From: SXZD01 sp034680345
GTDB taxonomy: Bacteria; Pseudomonadota; Gammaproteobacteria; Burkholderiales; Burkholderiaceae_B
NCBI GenBank assembly: GCA_034680345.1
Contig: JAXISZ010000003.1
Location: 62,001-126,000, forward strand
Direction: 5' to 3'
DNA length: 64,000 bases
The translations under genes and the position numbers were made by a program. The notes beneath the pieces were generated by a model that ran no database searches, was not told the origin of the DNA, and was given only the letters and a program-made list of their open reading frames with translations. This document shows, in pieces, positions 7,691-16,705 of the stretch (position 1 is its first letter; every line of letters begins with the position of its first letter).

Positions 7691-10600
7691 ATGAACGTTT
7701 CAGCACTTTTTATTCGTCGTCCTGTGGCCACCAGTTTGCTGGTGTTGGCTTTATTTGCTTTAGGTTGTTTAGCGGCTTTTCGTTTGCCAGTGAGTACTTT
7801 ACCGAACGTTGAATATCCTAGTTTACAGGTTAGTACAGTTTATCCTGGTGCGTCTCCAGAACGTATGTCTGCGTTGGTGACAGTTCCTTTAGAACGGAAT
7901 TTAGGACAATTGCCAGGATTAGAGTCGATGTATGCAATCAGTGGCTTGGGGGTGAGCACGATTTATTTGCGGTTTGGTTTGGATGTGAATTTGGCGCAAG
8001 CCGAACAAGATGTGGCCGCTGCCATTAACATCCTATCTATTTTACCCCCTGATTTACCAGATCCGCCGGTTTATCGTCGAGTCAATCCAACTGATGCTCC
8101 GATTTTAACCGTAGCATTCACCTCACCTAAGATGTCTTTGGTTACATTAAGTGATTTATTAGATACTCGACTGGTTCCTGCTTTTTCTCAGGTGCTTGGG
8201 GTAGGGCAGGTGTCTGTGCAGGGCTTAGCAAAGCCTGCTGTGCGTATTCAAGTTGAACCCGCAGTATTATCAGCAGTTGGTTTAACAGCAGCCGATATTG
8301 AGCAAGCGGTGCAAACTGCTAATGTGAGTCAGGCCAAAGGTTCACTTGAAGTGGGTTCAAGTTCTTTAATCATTCAAGCCAATGATCAACTACCTGATAT
8401 TAAAGCGTTTGAATCTTTGGTGTTGGTTAATCGCCTGGGCCATTCGGTATTTTTGGGGGATGTTGCAACTGTTATTCAAGCCACTGAAAATAAAGAATTG
8501 GCAGCAACTGCAAATGGAAAAACCGCTTTGATTGTACAAGTAAAAAAGCAGCCTGGAGCCAATGTAATTGCAACAGTAAACCGTCTGTACTCTGTATTAG
8601 AAAAAATTCAATCAACATTACCTCCAGGGGTGCAATCGCAAATATTGGTGGATCAGTCTGTGGGTGTGAAATCAGGTATTGAAGCTGTTGTATTTGAATT
8701 ATTCTTGGCCACTGTATTGGTTGTCGTGATTATTTGGTTATTTTTAGGTTCGTTCAAATTAACTTTAATTCCGATGGTTGCTGTGCCTTTGTCTTTGGTT
8801 GGTACTTTTGCCATTATGTATTTATTTGGTTTTTCTATTAATTATTTGACCCTAATGGCATTGACTATTGCTACGGGTTTTGTGGTTGACGATGCTATAG
8901 TGGTTACTGAAAATATAGCCCGTTATATTGAGCAGGGTTTAAATCCAATACAAGCCAGTTTAAAAGGTGCAGGCGAAATTGGTTTTACTATTATTTCTCT
9001 GACTTTTTCTCTAATTGCTGGGTTGATACCATTGCTATTTATGCAAGATATTGCAGGGCGCTTGTTTCACGAATTTGCAGTGAGTTTAGCTGTTTGTATT
9101 TTAATTTCGGCTTTGGTTTCGTTGAGTTTAACGCCAATGATGTGTGCGCATCTGTTTAAAAAACATCAAATCCAGCAAAAAAATAAAAAACAAGCCGTTG
9201 ATTTTCAAAAGAATGGTTTGGTGGTTAAGCACGCGCAACAGAATCGCTTTAAAAACTACTTAAAGCACATAGTAAGGTTGTATCGCGCAATGCTATTGCG
9301 TGTGTTGCGAAAGCCTAAATTAACATATACGTTATTCATTTTAACAACATTATTCACATTGTTGGTGTTTTTATACCATCCAAAAGGATTTATACCGTTA
9401 CAAAACAGTGGGTTAGTGCAAATAAAAACCAAAGTACCTGCCAATGTTTCGCTGGCTGAACATGCCTTACGTCAGGAGCAATGGGTGGACAATATTTTGT
9501 CTACACCTTGGGTTGCACAAGTCAGTACGCAACTGGGCGCAGTTGTTGGTAATGAAGCGCACAATGAAGGTCGTATATTGCTGAATTTATCGCCAAAAGG
9601 CCAGGCATTGTCTTTGAATCAGCTAAATCAAAAGCTTAGTGATTTTTCCACTACAGTTGCGGGCATGGATGTTGAGTTTCAAGCTGTTCAAGCTTTAGGG
9701 TTGAATGATCGTCCTATGGTCTTGCCATACAGTGTTGTACTCAAAGCCAATACTCCGAATGCGCAGGTTGATTTGGTGCAAGGTTTGAGTTGGGTACTCG
9801 ACCGTATTTCTCAACATGAGGCATTTGCCCAAGTGACTAGCAGCTGGAACCCCACTGGTTTACAATGGTTTATAGAAATTGATCGCTCTGAGGCTGCAAG
9901 GTTGCAAGTTAGCATTGCTGATATCAATGCGTCCTTATACAACGCATTTGGTCAGAGACAAATAGCCACTTTATATACTCAGACCCAACAAGTTCGAGTG
10001 ATTTTAGAAATGCAAAGTGCACCACTTAAAGTGGCTGAGATACTAGATCAAATTAAAATTAAGTCACGTACAGGGCATTTAGTGCCTTTATTGGCTTTAG
10101 CTCAGTTTGCACCACAACAAACGCCTGTAACTGTTGAGCGTTCAGGAAAAATTCTAGCCACCACCATTGGCTTCGCTTTAAATTCAGGCTATTCGTTGGA
10201 AATGGCTTTGGATTCTCTGACACAGCTGCAACAAGATGAAAACTGGCCGCAAGCGTTGGATTTACAATTTCAGGCGAGTACTGATGCTTTTTTAAAAACC
10301 AAGTTAGGGGTTGTGTATCTATTGTTAGCCGCTGTAGTGGCAATGTATATTATTTTGGGTATTTTGTATGAAAGTTTTATTCATCCAATCACCATCTTGT
10401 CTACATTACCATCGGCTGGGTTAGGCGCTTTGTTTTTACTTTGGGTAATGCATTACGAATTAGATTTGGTTGCTGTGATTGGTATTATTCTTTTAATTGG
10501 CATTGTTAAAAAAAATGCCATTATGATGATTGATTTTGCTGTGTCAGCGCAACGAGAACAAGGTTTACCTGCGCGCCAAGCAATTTTTAAAGCAGCAGTG

Positions 10601-10876
10601 CTGCGTTTTAGACCAATACTGATGACCACAATGGCCGCTTTTATGGGAGCTGTACCTTTGATGTTTGCTCAAGGGATGGGCAGCGAGCTTAGGCAGCCAT
10701 TGGGCGTTGCCATGATAGGAGGGCTTTGTTTAAGTCAGGTCTTAACTTTATTTTCAACCCCGGTTATTTATTTGTTGTTTTCACGATGGACGAATCGGAT
10801 AAATATTCAACCTTTAAGCGAATCAGCATCCAATATTGTACAAGCTGAAAATTCTGCATTTCATGATTTAAACTAA
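7691..10876 (+). CDS. mdtB: RND multidrug efflux permease 1 (MdtB/MuxB type)
   Basis: Proton-driven inner-membrane HAE1-family exporter with 12 expected membrane segments and two large periplasmic loops. It starts with the typical FIRRPVATSLLVLALFALG first helix. The proton-relay aspartates are D400 and D401 in GFVVDDAIVV, and the relay lysine is present in GIVKKNAIMMIDFA near residue 941. Length of 1061 residues is slightly above the family norm because of a Lys/Gln-rich cytoplasmic insertion around residues 490-520. It follows the adaptor by 21 bases and precedes the second pump by 14. In MdtABC-type systems the two different pumps form a mixed trimer, and both are needed. Family assignment is firm; the substrate is unknown. 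Confidence 0.92.
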   Translation: MNVSALFIRRPVATSLLVLALFALGCLAAFRLPVSTLPNVEYPSLQVSTVYPGASPERMSALVTVPLERNLGQLPGLESMYAISGLGVSTIYLRFGLDVNLAQAEQDVAAAINILSILPPDLPDPPVYRRVNPTDAPILTVAFTSPKMSLVTLSDLLDTRLVPAFSQVLGVGQVSVQGLAKPAVRIQVEPAVLSAVGLTAADIEQAVQTANVSQAKGSLEVGSSSLIIQANDQLPDIKAFESLVLVNRLGHSVFLGDVATVIQATENKELAATANGKTALIVQVKKQPGANVIATVNRLYSVLEKIQSTLPPGVQSQILVDQSVGVKSGIEAVVFELFLATVLVVVIIWLFLGSFKLTLIPMVAVPLSLVGTFAIMYLFGFSINYLTLMALTIATGFVVDDAIVVTENIARYIEQGLNPIQASLKGAGEIGFTIISLTFSLIAGLIPLLFMQDIAGRLFHEFAVSLAVCILISALVSLSLTPMMCAHLFKKHQIQQKNKKQAVDFQKNGLVVKHAQQNRFKNYLKHIVRLYRAMLLRVLRKPKLTYTLFILTTLFTLLVFLYHPKGFIPLQNSGLVQIKTKVPANVSLAEHALRQEQWVDNILSTPWVAQVSTQLGAVVGNEAHNEGRILLNLSPKGQALSLNQLNQKLSDFSTTVAGMDVEFQAVQALGLNDRPMVLPYSVVLKANTPNAQVDLVQGLSWVLDRISQHEAFAQVTSSWNPTGLQWFIEIDRSEAARLQVSIADINASLYNAFGQRQIATLYTQTQQVRVILEMQSAPLKVAEILDQIKIKSRTGHLVPLLALAQFAPQQTPVTVERSGKILATTIGFALNSGYSLEMALDSLTQLQQDENWPQALDLQFQASTDAFLKTKLGVVYLLLAAVVAMYIILGILYESFIHPITILSTLPSAGLGALFLLWVMHYELDLVAVIGIILLIGIVKKNAIMMIDFAVSAQREQGLPARQAIFKAAVLRFRPILMTTMAAFMGAVPLMFAQGMGSELRQPLGVAMIGGLCLSQVLTLFSTPVIYLLFSRWTNRINIQPLSESASNIVQAENSAFHDLN

Positions 10877-10890
10877 GGCGGGTAATAATT

Positions 10891-13800
10891 TTGCTTAATA
10901 CGCTTATTCGTCGCCCTGTGGCTATAATTTTAATTACATGGGCGGTGTTTTTGCTGGGTATTTTAGCGTATTGGCGTTTGCCAGTAGCCCCGTTACCTAA
11001 AGTAGAATTTCCAACAATTGCCATAACAGCTAATCAGTCAGGTGCAAGTGCCGAAGTGATGGCAGCAACTGTAGCCACGCCCTTAGAGCGTTTTTTAGGT
11101 GGAATTTCTGGAGTTACTGAAATGACCTCCTTGTCTTCTCAAGGCAGAAGTCGAATTGTTTTACAGTTTGATTTAGATCGAGACATCGATGAGGCGGCTA
11201 CAGATGTTTATGCAGCCATTAATGCTGCGCATTCTGATTTGCCATCGGGGTTAACAACATGGCCTACCGTGCGCAAAGTAAATCCAGCCGATTCGCCTAT
11301 TATGGTTTTGGCTTTAAAATCCGATGTGTTACCGCGTTCTGAGCTGTATGATTTTGCATCCACTGTTTTGGTAAGCTATTTGGCTCAAGTTTCAGGAGTT
11401 GGTCAGGTTGATTTGGGTGGTGGCGCATTGCCAGCGGTAAGAATAGCAGTTGATCCAATTAAACTACGCGCTGCGGGTCTAAGTATTGAAGATATTCATA
11501 AAACCATATTAACAGAACACCGTTTACAAGCGCTTGGTTTTTTAAACTCAAAAGAAGGTGTTGGTTTTATAACAGCCAATGATCAGTTAGTGCAAGCCTC
11601 TGACTTTGCTAACGCAAAATTGTCAACAGCAGTGTCTTTATCCGATGTGGCAACTGTCAGCAATAGCGTGCAAGATAAACGCAATTATGGCGCTGCCAGT
11701 GATGGTGCTGACAATACACAGCCTGCTGTTCTTTTGGTTTTGTATAAACAAGCTGATGCCAACGTAATCGAAACGGTTGAACGGGTTAAATCATTATTAC
11801 CTAAATTACAAACTTTGACACCACAACAAGCGCAATTACAAGTGGTTGTTGATCGTACATTGACCATTCGCGCTTCATTAGTTGAAGTACAGCGCAGTTT
11901 GTTGATTGCTGTGCTTTTACTGGTGTTGGTGGTTTATATTTTTTTGGGGCAATCACGCACCGCTTGGGTTACTGCAATTGTTGTGCCCGCTAGTTTGTCA
12001 GCCACATTGGCTTTAATGTATTTAGGACAGCTTAGTTTAGACAATATTTCACTGATGGCTTTAACCGTATCCACCGGACTTTTGGTTGATGATGTGATTG
12101 TTGTTATCGAAAATGTTCACCGTTATCAACGCCATGGTGTCGGTATTTATCAAGCGTGTATTAAGGCGGTTGGGGATATTAAGTTTACTTTGTTTGCAAT
12201 AGGCATGGCCGTTGCAGCAGTATTTACACCAGTTTTATGGATGGGAGGGATGATTGGTCGATTATTCAGTGAATTTGCAGTTGTTATTATCATATCGGTT
12301 GGGGTGTCAACTTTATTTTCTTTAACCATTGCACCGGCTTTGCTAGTGTTTTTTTCCACCAGGCAAAATAAAGATCAACCTAGGCTGTCTAAACCAAGCT
12401 TTTTTAAAAAAATTGCGAATGTTTGGAATGTTATGAATCGACGTTGGCAAAAGCGCTTATTAAATATGTATGCCACTGTTTTGCGTTTTGTTTTACGTTG
12501 TCGTTGGATTGTGTTGTTGGTTTGGGTGGGTGTTTTAATAGCCACCTTTGTTTTGTATCAGCGCATTCCTAAAAGTTTTTTTCCTCAGCAAGATACTGGA
12601 AGAATTTTTGTCACTGTTCAGGCAGAGCAAAGCGCATCTTTTTCTCTGATGCAAGAACATTTAGAACAGCTGATGCAAATATTCACAGTTGATCCTGCAG
12701 TTGCATACGTTGCTGGTTTTACCGGTTCTAGCCAACGCAATACAGGAACCGTTTTTTTAACATTAAAACCTCGATACCAGCGAAATGAGTCAATTGATGA
12801 AAGTATCTCGCGTTTAAGAAAGAAAACAATAAGCATACCAGGGTTAAAATTGTTTTTTTCAGCGGTTCAGGACATTAGGGTGGGCGGTAGAAGTAGTTTT
12901 GCACAATACCAGTACACACTTAAATCAGACTCAATCTCGGTTTTGCGTCAGTGGGAGCCTCGCGTACGCGAGGCTTTAAAGTCATTGTCTCAATTACAAG
13001 AGATTGATTCAGATGATGACCGAAACGGATTACAACTTTTTTTAGAATTTGATCGTTATGCCATGGCTGTTCATGGCATAGACATGCAAACTATTGCCAA
13101 TAGCTTAAACAGTGGTTTTTCGCAACACGTTGTTCATGTTATTTACAACCCAGATAACCAATACCGTGTAGTTTTGGAATGGGATCAAAGCGTAACAGAA
13201 CCAACTGAAGCACAATTGGGCTTAGAGCAAGTTTTTTTTAAGACGCATTCGGGCCATCTTGTTAATTTGCAAAGCATAGCAAGTATTCAACTCAGTTACA
13301 CTCCTTTGGCAGTAGCTCATCAATCGGGGTTTGCTGCGGCCACAATCAGTTTTAACCTAGCACCTAATATAAGCTTGTCTGAAGCTAAAACGGTGATTGC
13401 ACAAGCCATAGCCCAATTGGGCCTGCCTGATCAAATACATGGCGGTTTTGAAGGAAGTGCGAAAATGTTTGTCGATTCTTTAAAAAATCAGCCTATCTTA
13501 ATTATTATGGCCTTAATTTCAATTTATTTGATTTTAGGCATATTATATGAAAGCTTGCTACAACCGATTACCATTTTGTCCACATTGCCCACTGCAGGCT
13601 TAGGGGTTTTGTTGGCTTTAATCATCGATGGTAAGGAGTTTACTGTGATTGCTTTAATTGGTGTTTTTTTACTGATGGGCATTGTCATGAAAAATGCCAT
13701 TTTAATTGTAGATGTGGCTTTGCAAGTGCAGCGGGTCAGTTCATTTAATGCGGCCTGTGCTGTTTACCGGGCTTGTAGAATACGATTCCGACCTATTTTA

Positions 13801-15438
13801 ATGACTAGTTTGGCTGCCTTATTGGCTGCATTGCCTTTGTATTTAAGTCAGTCTGAAGGAGCTGAGTTACGCCAACCATTGGGCTTAGCGATGATAGGGG
13901 GGGTATTATTAAGCCAAGTTTTAACTGTGTTTACAGTGCCGGTGATTTTTGTATTTTTGGATCGGTGTAAGTATTTTTTATTAAAAAGTTTTCAGAAAAT
14001 AGCAGTTGTATTAATTGCATGGCTGGTTGGTGCTTGCACAGTTTCGCCAATATTGCCAACAACGCATGAAACCACTCAGTCTGTTGAGCCTCAAGTGCAG
14101 TTTAATACTATGCCATGGTTAGCGATTAATACTGATTATTTACCAAAATATTCAAACATTGATGCGTTGTGGTGGCAAAAAATATTTTCAAATCCATCTG
14201 AAAATATTTTGTTGTTTGAGGTTATGTCGCGTATACAAACTCACAATATTCAATTGCAAATTAGCCATGCCCAATGGGAAGAGGCGCAAGCTAATTTGCA
14301 AGCTCGCCGTTCTGCTTTATGGCCAACATTAAATGCAACAAGTGCAGTGCAGCGCAGTGCCAATAGTTTGACTAATCCGCGTGGTACATCGCTAAGTGCT
14401 GGTTTTTCTGTACCAAATTGGGAAATGGATATATGGGGTCGCCTGCGTCAACAAACCACCGCAGCCGAATTTTTAGGGCAATCGGCATTTTTAAGTGATC
14501 AGCTGGTAAAACAAACCGTTCAAGCCAAGGCTTTAGAACAGTATTTTTCATGGTGCGCAGCAGGCCAAGTGTTACAAATACAACAAGACAATTTACAAAT
14601 ACAGGAAGCCTTGTTGCAATTATCGAAAGCCCGTTTTGCTGCAGGTGGTATTTCAAAAAGTGAATTAAATCAATTACAAATTAATACAGCACAGTTTCAT
14701 CAGCAAGTATTCGACGCTAGGTCTCAATTACAAAAAAATGCCCATGCGTTATCAACAGCAGTGGGACGGTCATTAGAGCCCATATTTTTTGAGAAACTCC
14801 AGTATATTAAAAGTTGTTTTTTATCTGAGCCTTACAAACCATCGAAAAATATTTCTGCACAAATTATTTTAAATCGGCCAGATATACAGGGGGCTATTTA
14901 CCAGTTACACGCTGCTCAGGCTAATCAAAAAGCTGCTTTTGCTGCTTTTTTTCCTAATATTAATTTGTCTGCTAATTTTGGATATCGGGCGCGCAGTTGG
15001 GGGGATTTAATTCATACACCGAATGAAGTTTGGACACTAGGCCCTAATTTGGTGTTTGCCATCTTTGATGGTGGTGCGCGTCGAGCAGCAAAAGCGCAGG
15101 CTGATGCACAATCTCGTTTGGCCCAGGCCAACTACCGTCAGACAGTACTATTGGCCATTCAAGAAATGGAAGACAGTTTGTCCACAGCATATACAATTGA
15201 TCAACAACATATTCAGCTTAAAGAGCGCATTCAGATTGCAGAGCAAAGCTTAAGATTGGCTAAAATTCAAAATGAAGCTGGTTTTGTGGGCTTAGATACC
15301 GTTTTTCAAGCCGGTTTGCAGCTAAATAATTTAAAAAAAGAGCTTATTTATTTGCAATTTCAAAAGATTACATCTGTTATTTTAGCTTACCGTGCAAGTG
15401 GTTTTGGTTTGCAGTTTTTTTCAGAATCAACCCATTAA
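10891..15438 (+). CDS. RND efflux permease 2 (MdtC/MuxC type) fused in frame to a NodT-family outer-membrane factor lipoprotein
   Basis: One uninterrupted frame of 1515 codons with two complete parts. Residues 1 to about 1030 are an HAE1-type RND pump: first helix LIRRPVAIILITWAVF, relay pair D400-D401 in GLLVDDVIVV and K934 in GIVMKNAIL. The pump ends at the usual VPVIFVFLDR. After a linker of only about ten residues comes a lipoprotein-type signal (hydrophobic stretch about 1036-1048) with lipobox LVGAC and Cys1049. Residues 1050-1515 are a TolC-like outer-membrane factor with two repeats. In relatives these are separate genes. Start is TTG 10891, with AAGGCGGG upstream. There is no good internal ATG or GTG before the signal; TTG 13957 is the only nearby in-frame candidate. 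Signal peptidase II cleavage at Cys1049 could release the channel after translation; this is inference. Confidence 0.88.
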   Translation: MLNTLIRRPVAIILITWAVFLLGILAYWRLPVAPLPKVEFPTIAITANQSGASAEVMAATVATPLERFLGGISGVTEMTSLSSQGRSRIVLQFDLDRDIDEAATDVYAAINAAHSDLPSGLTTWPTVRKVNPADSPIMVLALKSDVLPRSELYDFASTVLVSYLAQVSGVGQVDLGGGALPAVRIAVDPIKLRAAGLSIEDIHKTILTEHRLQALGFLNSKEGVGFITANDQLVQASDFANAKLSTAVSLSDVATVSNSVQDKRNYGAASDGADNTQPAVLLVLYKQADANVIETVERVKSLLPKLQTLTPQQAQLQVVVDRTLTIRASLVEVQRSLLIAVLLLVLVVYIFLGQSRTAWVTAIVVPASLSATLALMYLGQLSLDNISLMALTVSTGLLVDDVIVVIENVHRYQRHGVGIYQACIKAVGDIKFTLFAIGMAVAAVFTPVLWMGGMIGRLFSEFAVVIIISVGVSTLFSLTIAPALLVFFSTRQNKDQPRLSKPSFFKKIANVWNVMNRRWQKRLLNMYATVLRFVLRCRWIVLLVWVGVLIATFVLYQRIPKSFFPQQDTGRIFVTVQAEQSASFSLMQEHLEQLMQIFTVDPAVAYVAGFTGSSQRNTGTVFLTLKPRYQRNESIDESISRLRKKTISIPGLKLFFSAVQDIRVGGRSSFAQYQYTLKSDSISVLRQWEPRVREALKSLSQLQEIDSDDDRNGLQLFLEFDRYAMAVHGIDMQTIANSLNSGFSQHVVHVIYNPDNQYRVVLEWDQSVTEPTEAQLGLEQVFFKTHSGHLVNLQSIASIQLSYTPLAVAHQSGFAAATISFNLAPNISLSEAKTVIAQAIAQLGLPDQIHGGFEGSAKMFVDSLKNQPILIIMALISIYLILGILYESLLQPITILSTLPTAGLGVLLALIIDGKEFTVIALIGVFLLMGIVMKNAILIVDVALQVQRVSSFNAACAVYRACRIRFRPILMTSLAALLAALPLYLSQSEGAELRQPLGLAMIGGVLLSQVLTVFTVPVIFVFLDRCKYFLLKSFQKIAVVLIAWLVGACTVSPILPTTHETTQSVEPQVQFNTMPWLAINTDYLPKYSNIDALWWQKIFSNPSENILLFEVMSRIQTHNIQLQISHAQWEEAQANLQARRSALWPTLNATSAVQRSANSLTNPRGTSLSAGFSVPNWEMDIWGRLRQQTTAAEFLGQSAFLSDQLVKQTVQAKALEQYFSWCAAGQVLQIQQDNLQIQEALLQLSKARFAAGGISKSELNQLQINTAQFHQQVFDARSQLQKNAHALSTAVGRSLEPIFFEKLQYIKSCFLSEPYKPSKNISAQIILNRPDIQGAIYQLHAAQANQKAAFAAFFPNINLSANFGYRARSWGDLIHTPNEVWTLGPNLVFAIFDGGARRAAKAQADAQSRLAQANYRQTVLLAIQEMEDSLSTAYTIDQQHIQLKERIQIAEQSLRLAKIQNEAGFVGLDTVFQAGLQLNNLKKELIYLQFQKITSVILAYRASGFGLQFFSESTH

Positions 15439-15524
15439 AGGCCATCGTGAAAAATCATTGTGCGTAAAATTTAAACGCATCTTTTTTTTTAAGCGTAGAA
15501 TTCAATTTTTATAAAAAAATACCA

Positions 15525-16298
15525 ATGAGCTTGAACACACAGACAACTAGACCTGTTGCTTTAGTGACAGGGGCAGCAAAACGATTGGGGAAAGCCATTT
15601 CTTTGGGTTTGGCTGAAAAAGGTTGGTCAATTGCCCTGCATTACAATCATTCAATTCAAGAAGCTGAGCAAACTTGTCAAGCTATTATTGCTAAAGGTGT
15701 GCAATGTACCATCCTAAAAGCAGATTTAGCAGATGCTCAACAAGTTTCTTGTTTGGTTGATCAAGCTGCTCAAATAGGACCTTTGCGTTGTTTGGTTAAT
15801 AATGCGTCGTTGTTTGAATTTGACGAAGCAATAAGCTTTTCGTTTGAATCGCTTAGCCAACACATGATGGCCAATACAGCTGCCCCTATTATTTTAAGCC
15901 GAGATTTATATAAACAAATTCCAGATGGTCAGCAAGGTGTTGTGGTGAATTTGTTAGATCAGAAATTAGAAAATTTGAACCCTGACTTTTTGTCTTACAC
16001 TTTATCAAAATCAGCCCTTTCTACTGCCACAGTTATGCTTGCGCAACAGTTGGCTCCTAGGCTGCGTGTTGTGGGTGTTTGTCCTGGGCTTACATTAATC
16101 AATTATTTACAAACAGAAGCACAATTTGAAAAAACCCACAAAATCTCTCCGCTAGGTAGATCCAGTAAACCTGAAGATATTGTACAGGCGGTGTTGTTTG
16201 CAATAGAAAATCAAGCAATGACTGGCACTAATTTGGTAGTGGATGGTGGTCAACATTTGATGAGTTTATCTCGTGACTTTAGTATGATGAATATATGA
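15525..16298 (+). CDS. FolM-like pteridine reductase (SDR family)
   Basis: Short-chain dehydrogenase with the TGX3RXG pteridine-reductase form of the nucleotide motif (TGAAKRLG, residues 15-22). The candidate catalytic set is D145, Y158 and K162, with the same 13- and 4-residue spacing as the Asp-Tyr-Lys of PTR1 reductases. The likely reaction is NADPH-dependent reduction of dihydromonapterin or dihydropterin/folate. Length of 257 residues is normal. The stop overlaps the folB start (ATGA), and this coupling to a folate gene supports a pterin role. The start ATG 15525 has no clear ribosome binding site. A generic SDR of other specificity remains possible. Confidence 0.75.
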   Translation: MSLNTQTTRPVALVTGAAKRLGKAISLGLAEKGWSIALHYNHSIQEAEQTCQAIIAKGVQCTILKADLADAQQVSCLVDQAAQIGPLRCLVNNASLFEFDEAISFSFESLSQHMMANTAAPIILSRDLYKQIPDGQQGVVVNLLDQKLENLNPDFLSYTLSKSALSTATVMLAQQLAPRLRVVGVCPGLTLINYLQTEAQFEKTHKISPLGRSSKPEDIVQAVLFAIENQAMTGTNLVVDGGQHLMSLSRDFSMMNI

Positions 16299-16696
16299 CA
16301 GATTGGTTTTTACATGATCGCTTGATCAATTGTCGACGAGTTTTTATTCGCGATTTGAATGTTTCGGCTGCAATCGGTGTGTTTTCGCATGAACAGGGTA
16401 GAAGTCAGCAAGTGCGAATGAATATTGAGTTTTGGGTGCCAATTGCACAGTCAACAAGTCAGGCTGATCAGTTGGAAGATGTTGTTGACTATGATTTCGT
16501 TCGTCCAGGAATACACTGTTTAGTTGCTCAAGGCCATATTGGTTTGGTTGAAACTTTAGTAGATAAAACAATCGCTTTGGTTTTAGCCAATCCTAAGGTA
16601 CTAGCAGCACGTGTTCAAGCTGAAAAAAGTGAAGCGTACCCTGATTGCGCTGGTGTGGGCATTGAGGTTTTTCGTTTTCGCGAAGCGTCATTATAA
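16295..16696 (+). CDS. folB: Dihydroneopterin aldolase
   Basis: Folate pathway enzyme that converts 7,8-dihydroneopterin to 6-hydroxymethyl-dihydropterin and glycolaldehyde. The 133-residue protein shows the family core: IRDLNVSAAIGVFSHEQ, a central VVDYDFVRPGI, VETLVDKTIALVL, and a C-terminal VQAEKSEAYPDCAGVGIEV with the conserved lysine. It overlaps the FolM-like gene by four bases (ATGA), so translation is probably coupled. A sensor kinase gene starts 9 bases after its stop, likely on the same transcript, although the functional link is not obvious. Confidence 0.88.
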   Translation: MTDWFLHDRLINCRRVFIRDLNVSAAIGVFSHEQGRSQQVRMNIEFWVPIAQSTSQADQLEDVVDYDFVRPGIHCLVAQGHIGLVETLVDKTIALVLANPKVLAARVQAEKSEAYPDCAGVGIEVFRFREASL

Positions 16697-16705
16697 AATT
16701 TGCCT

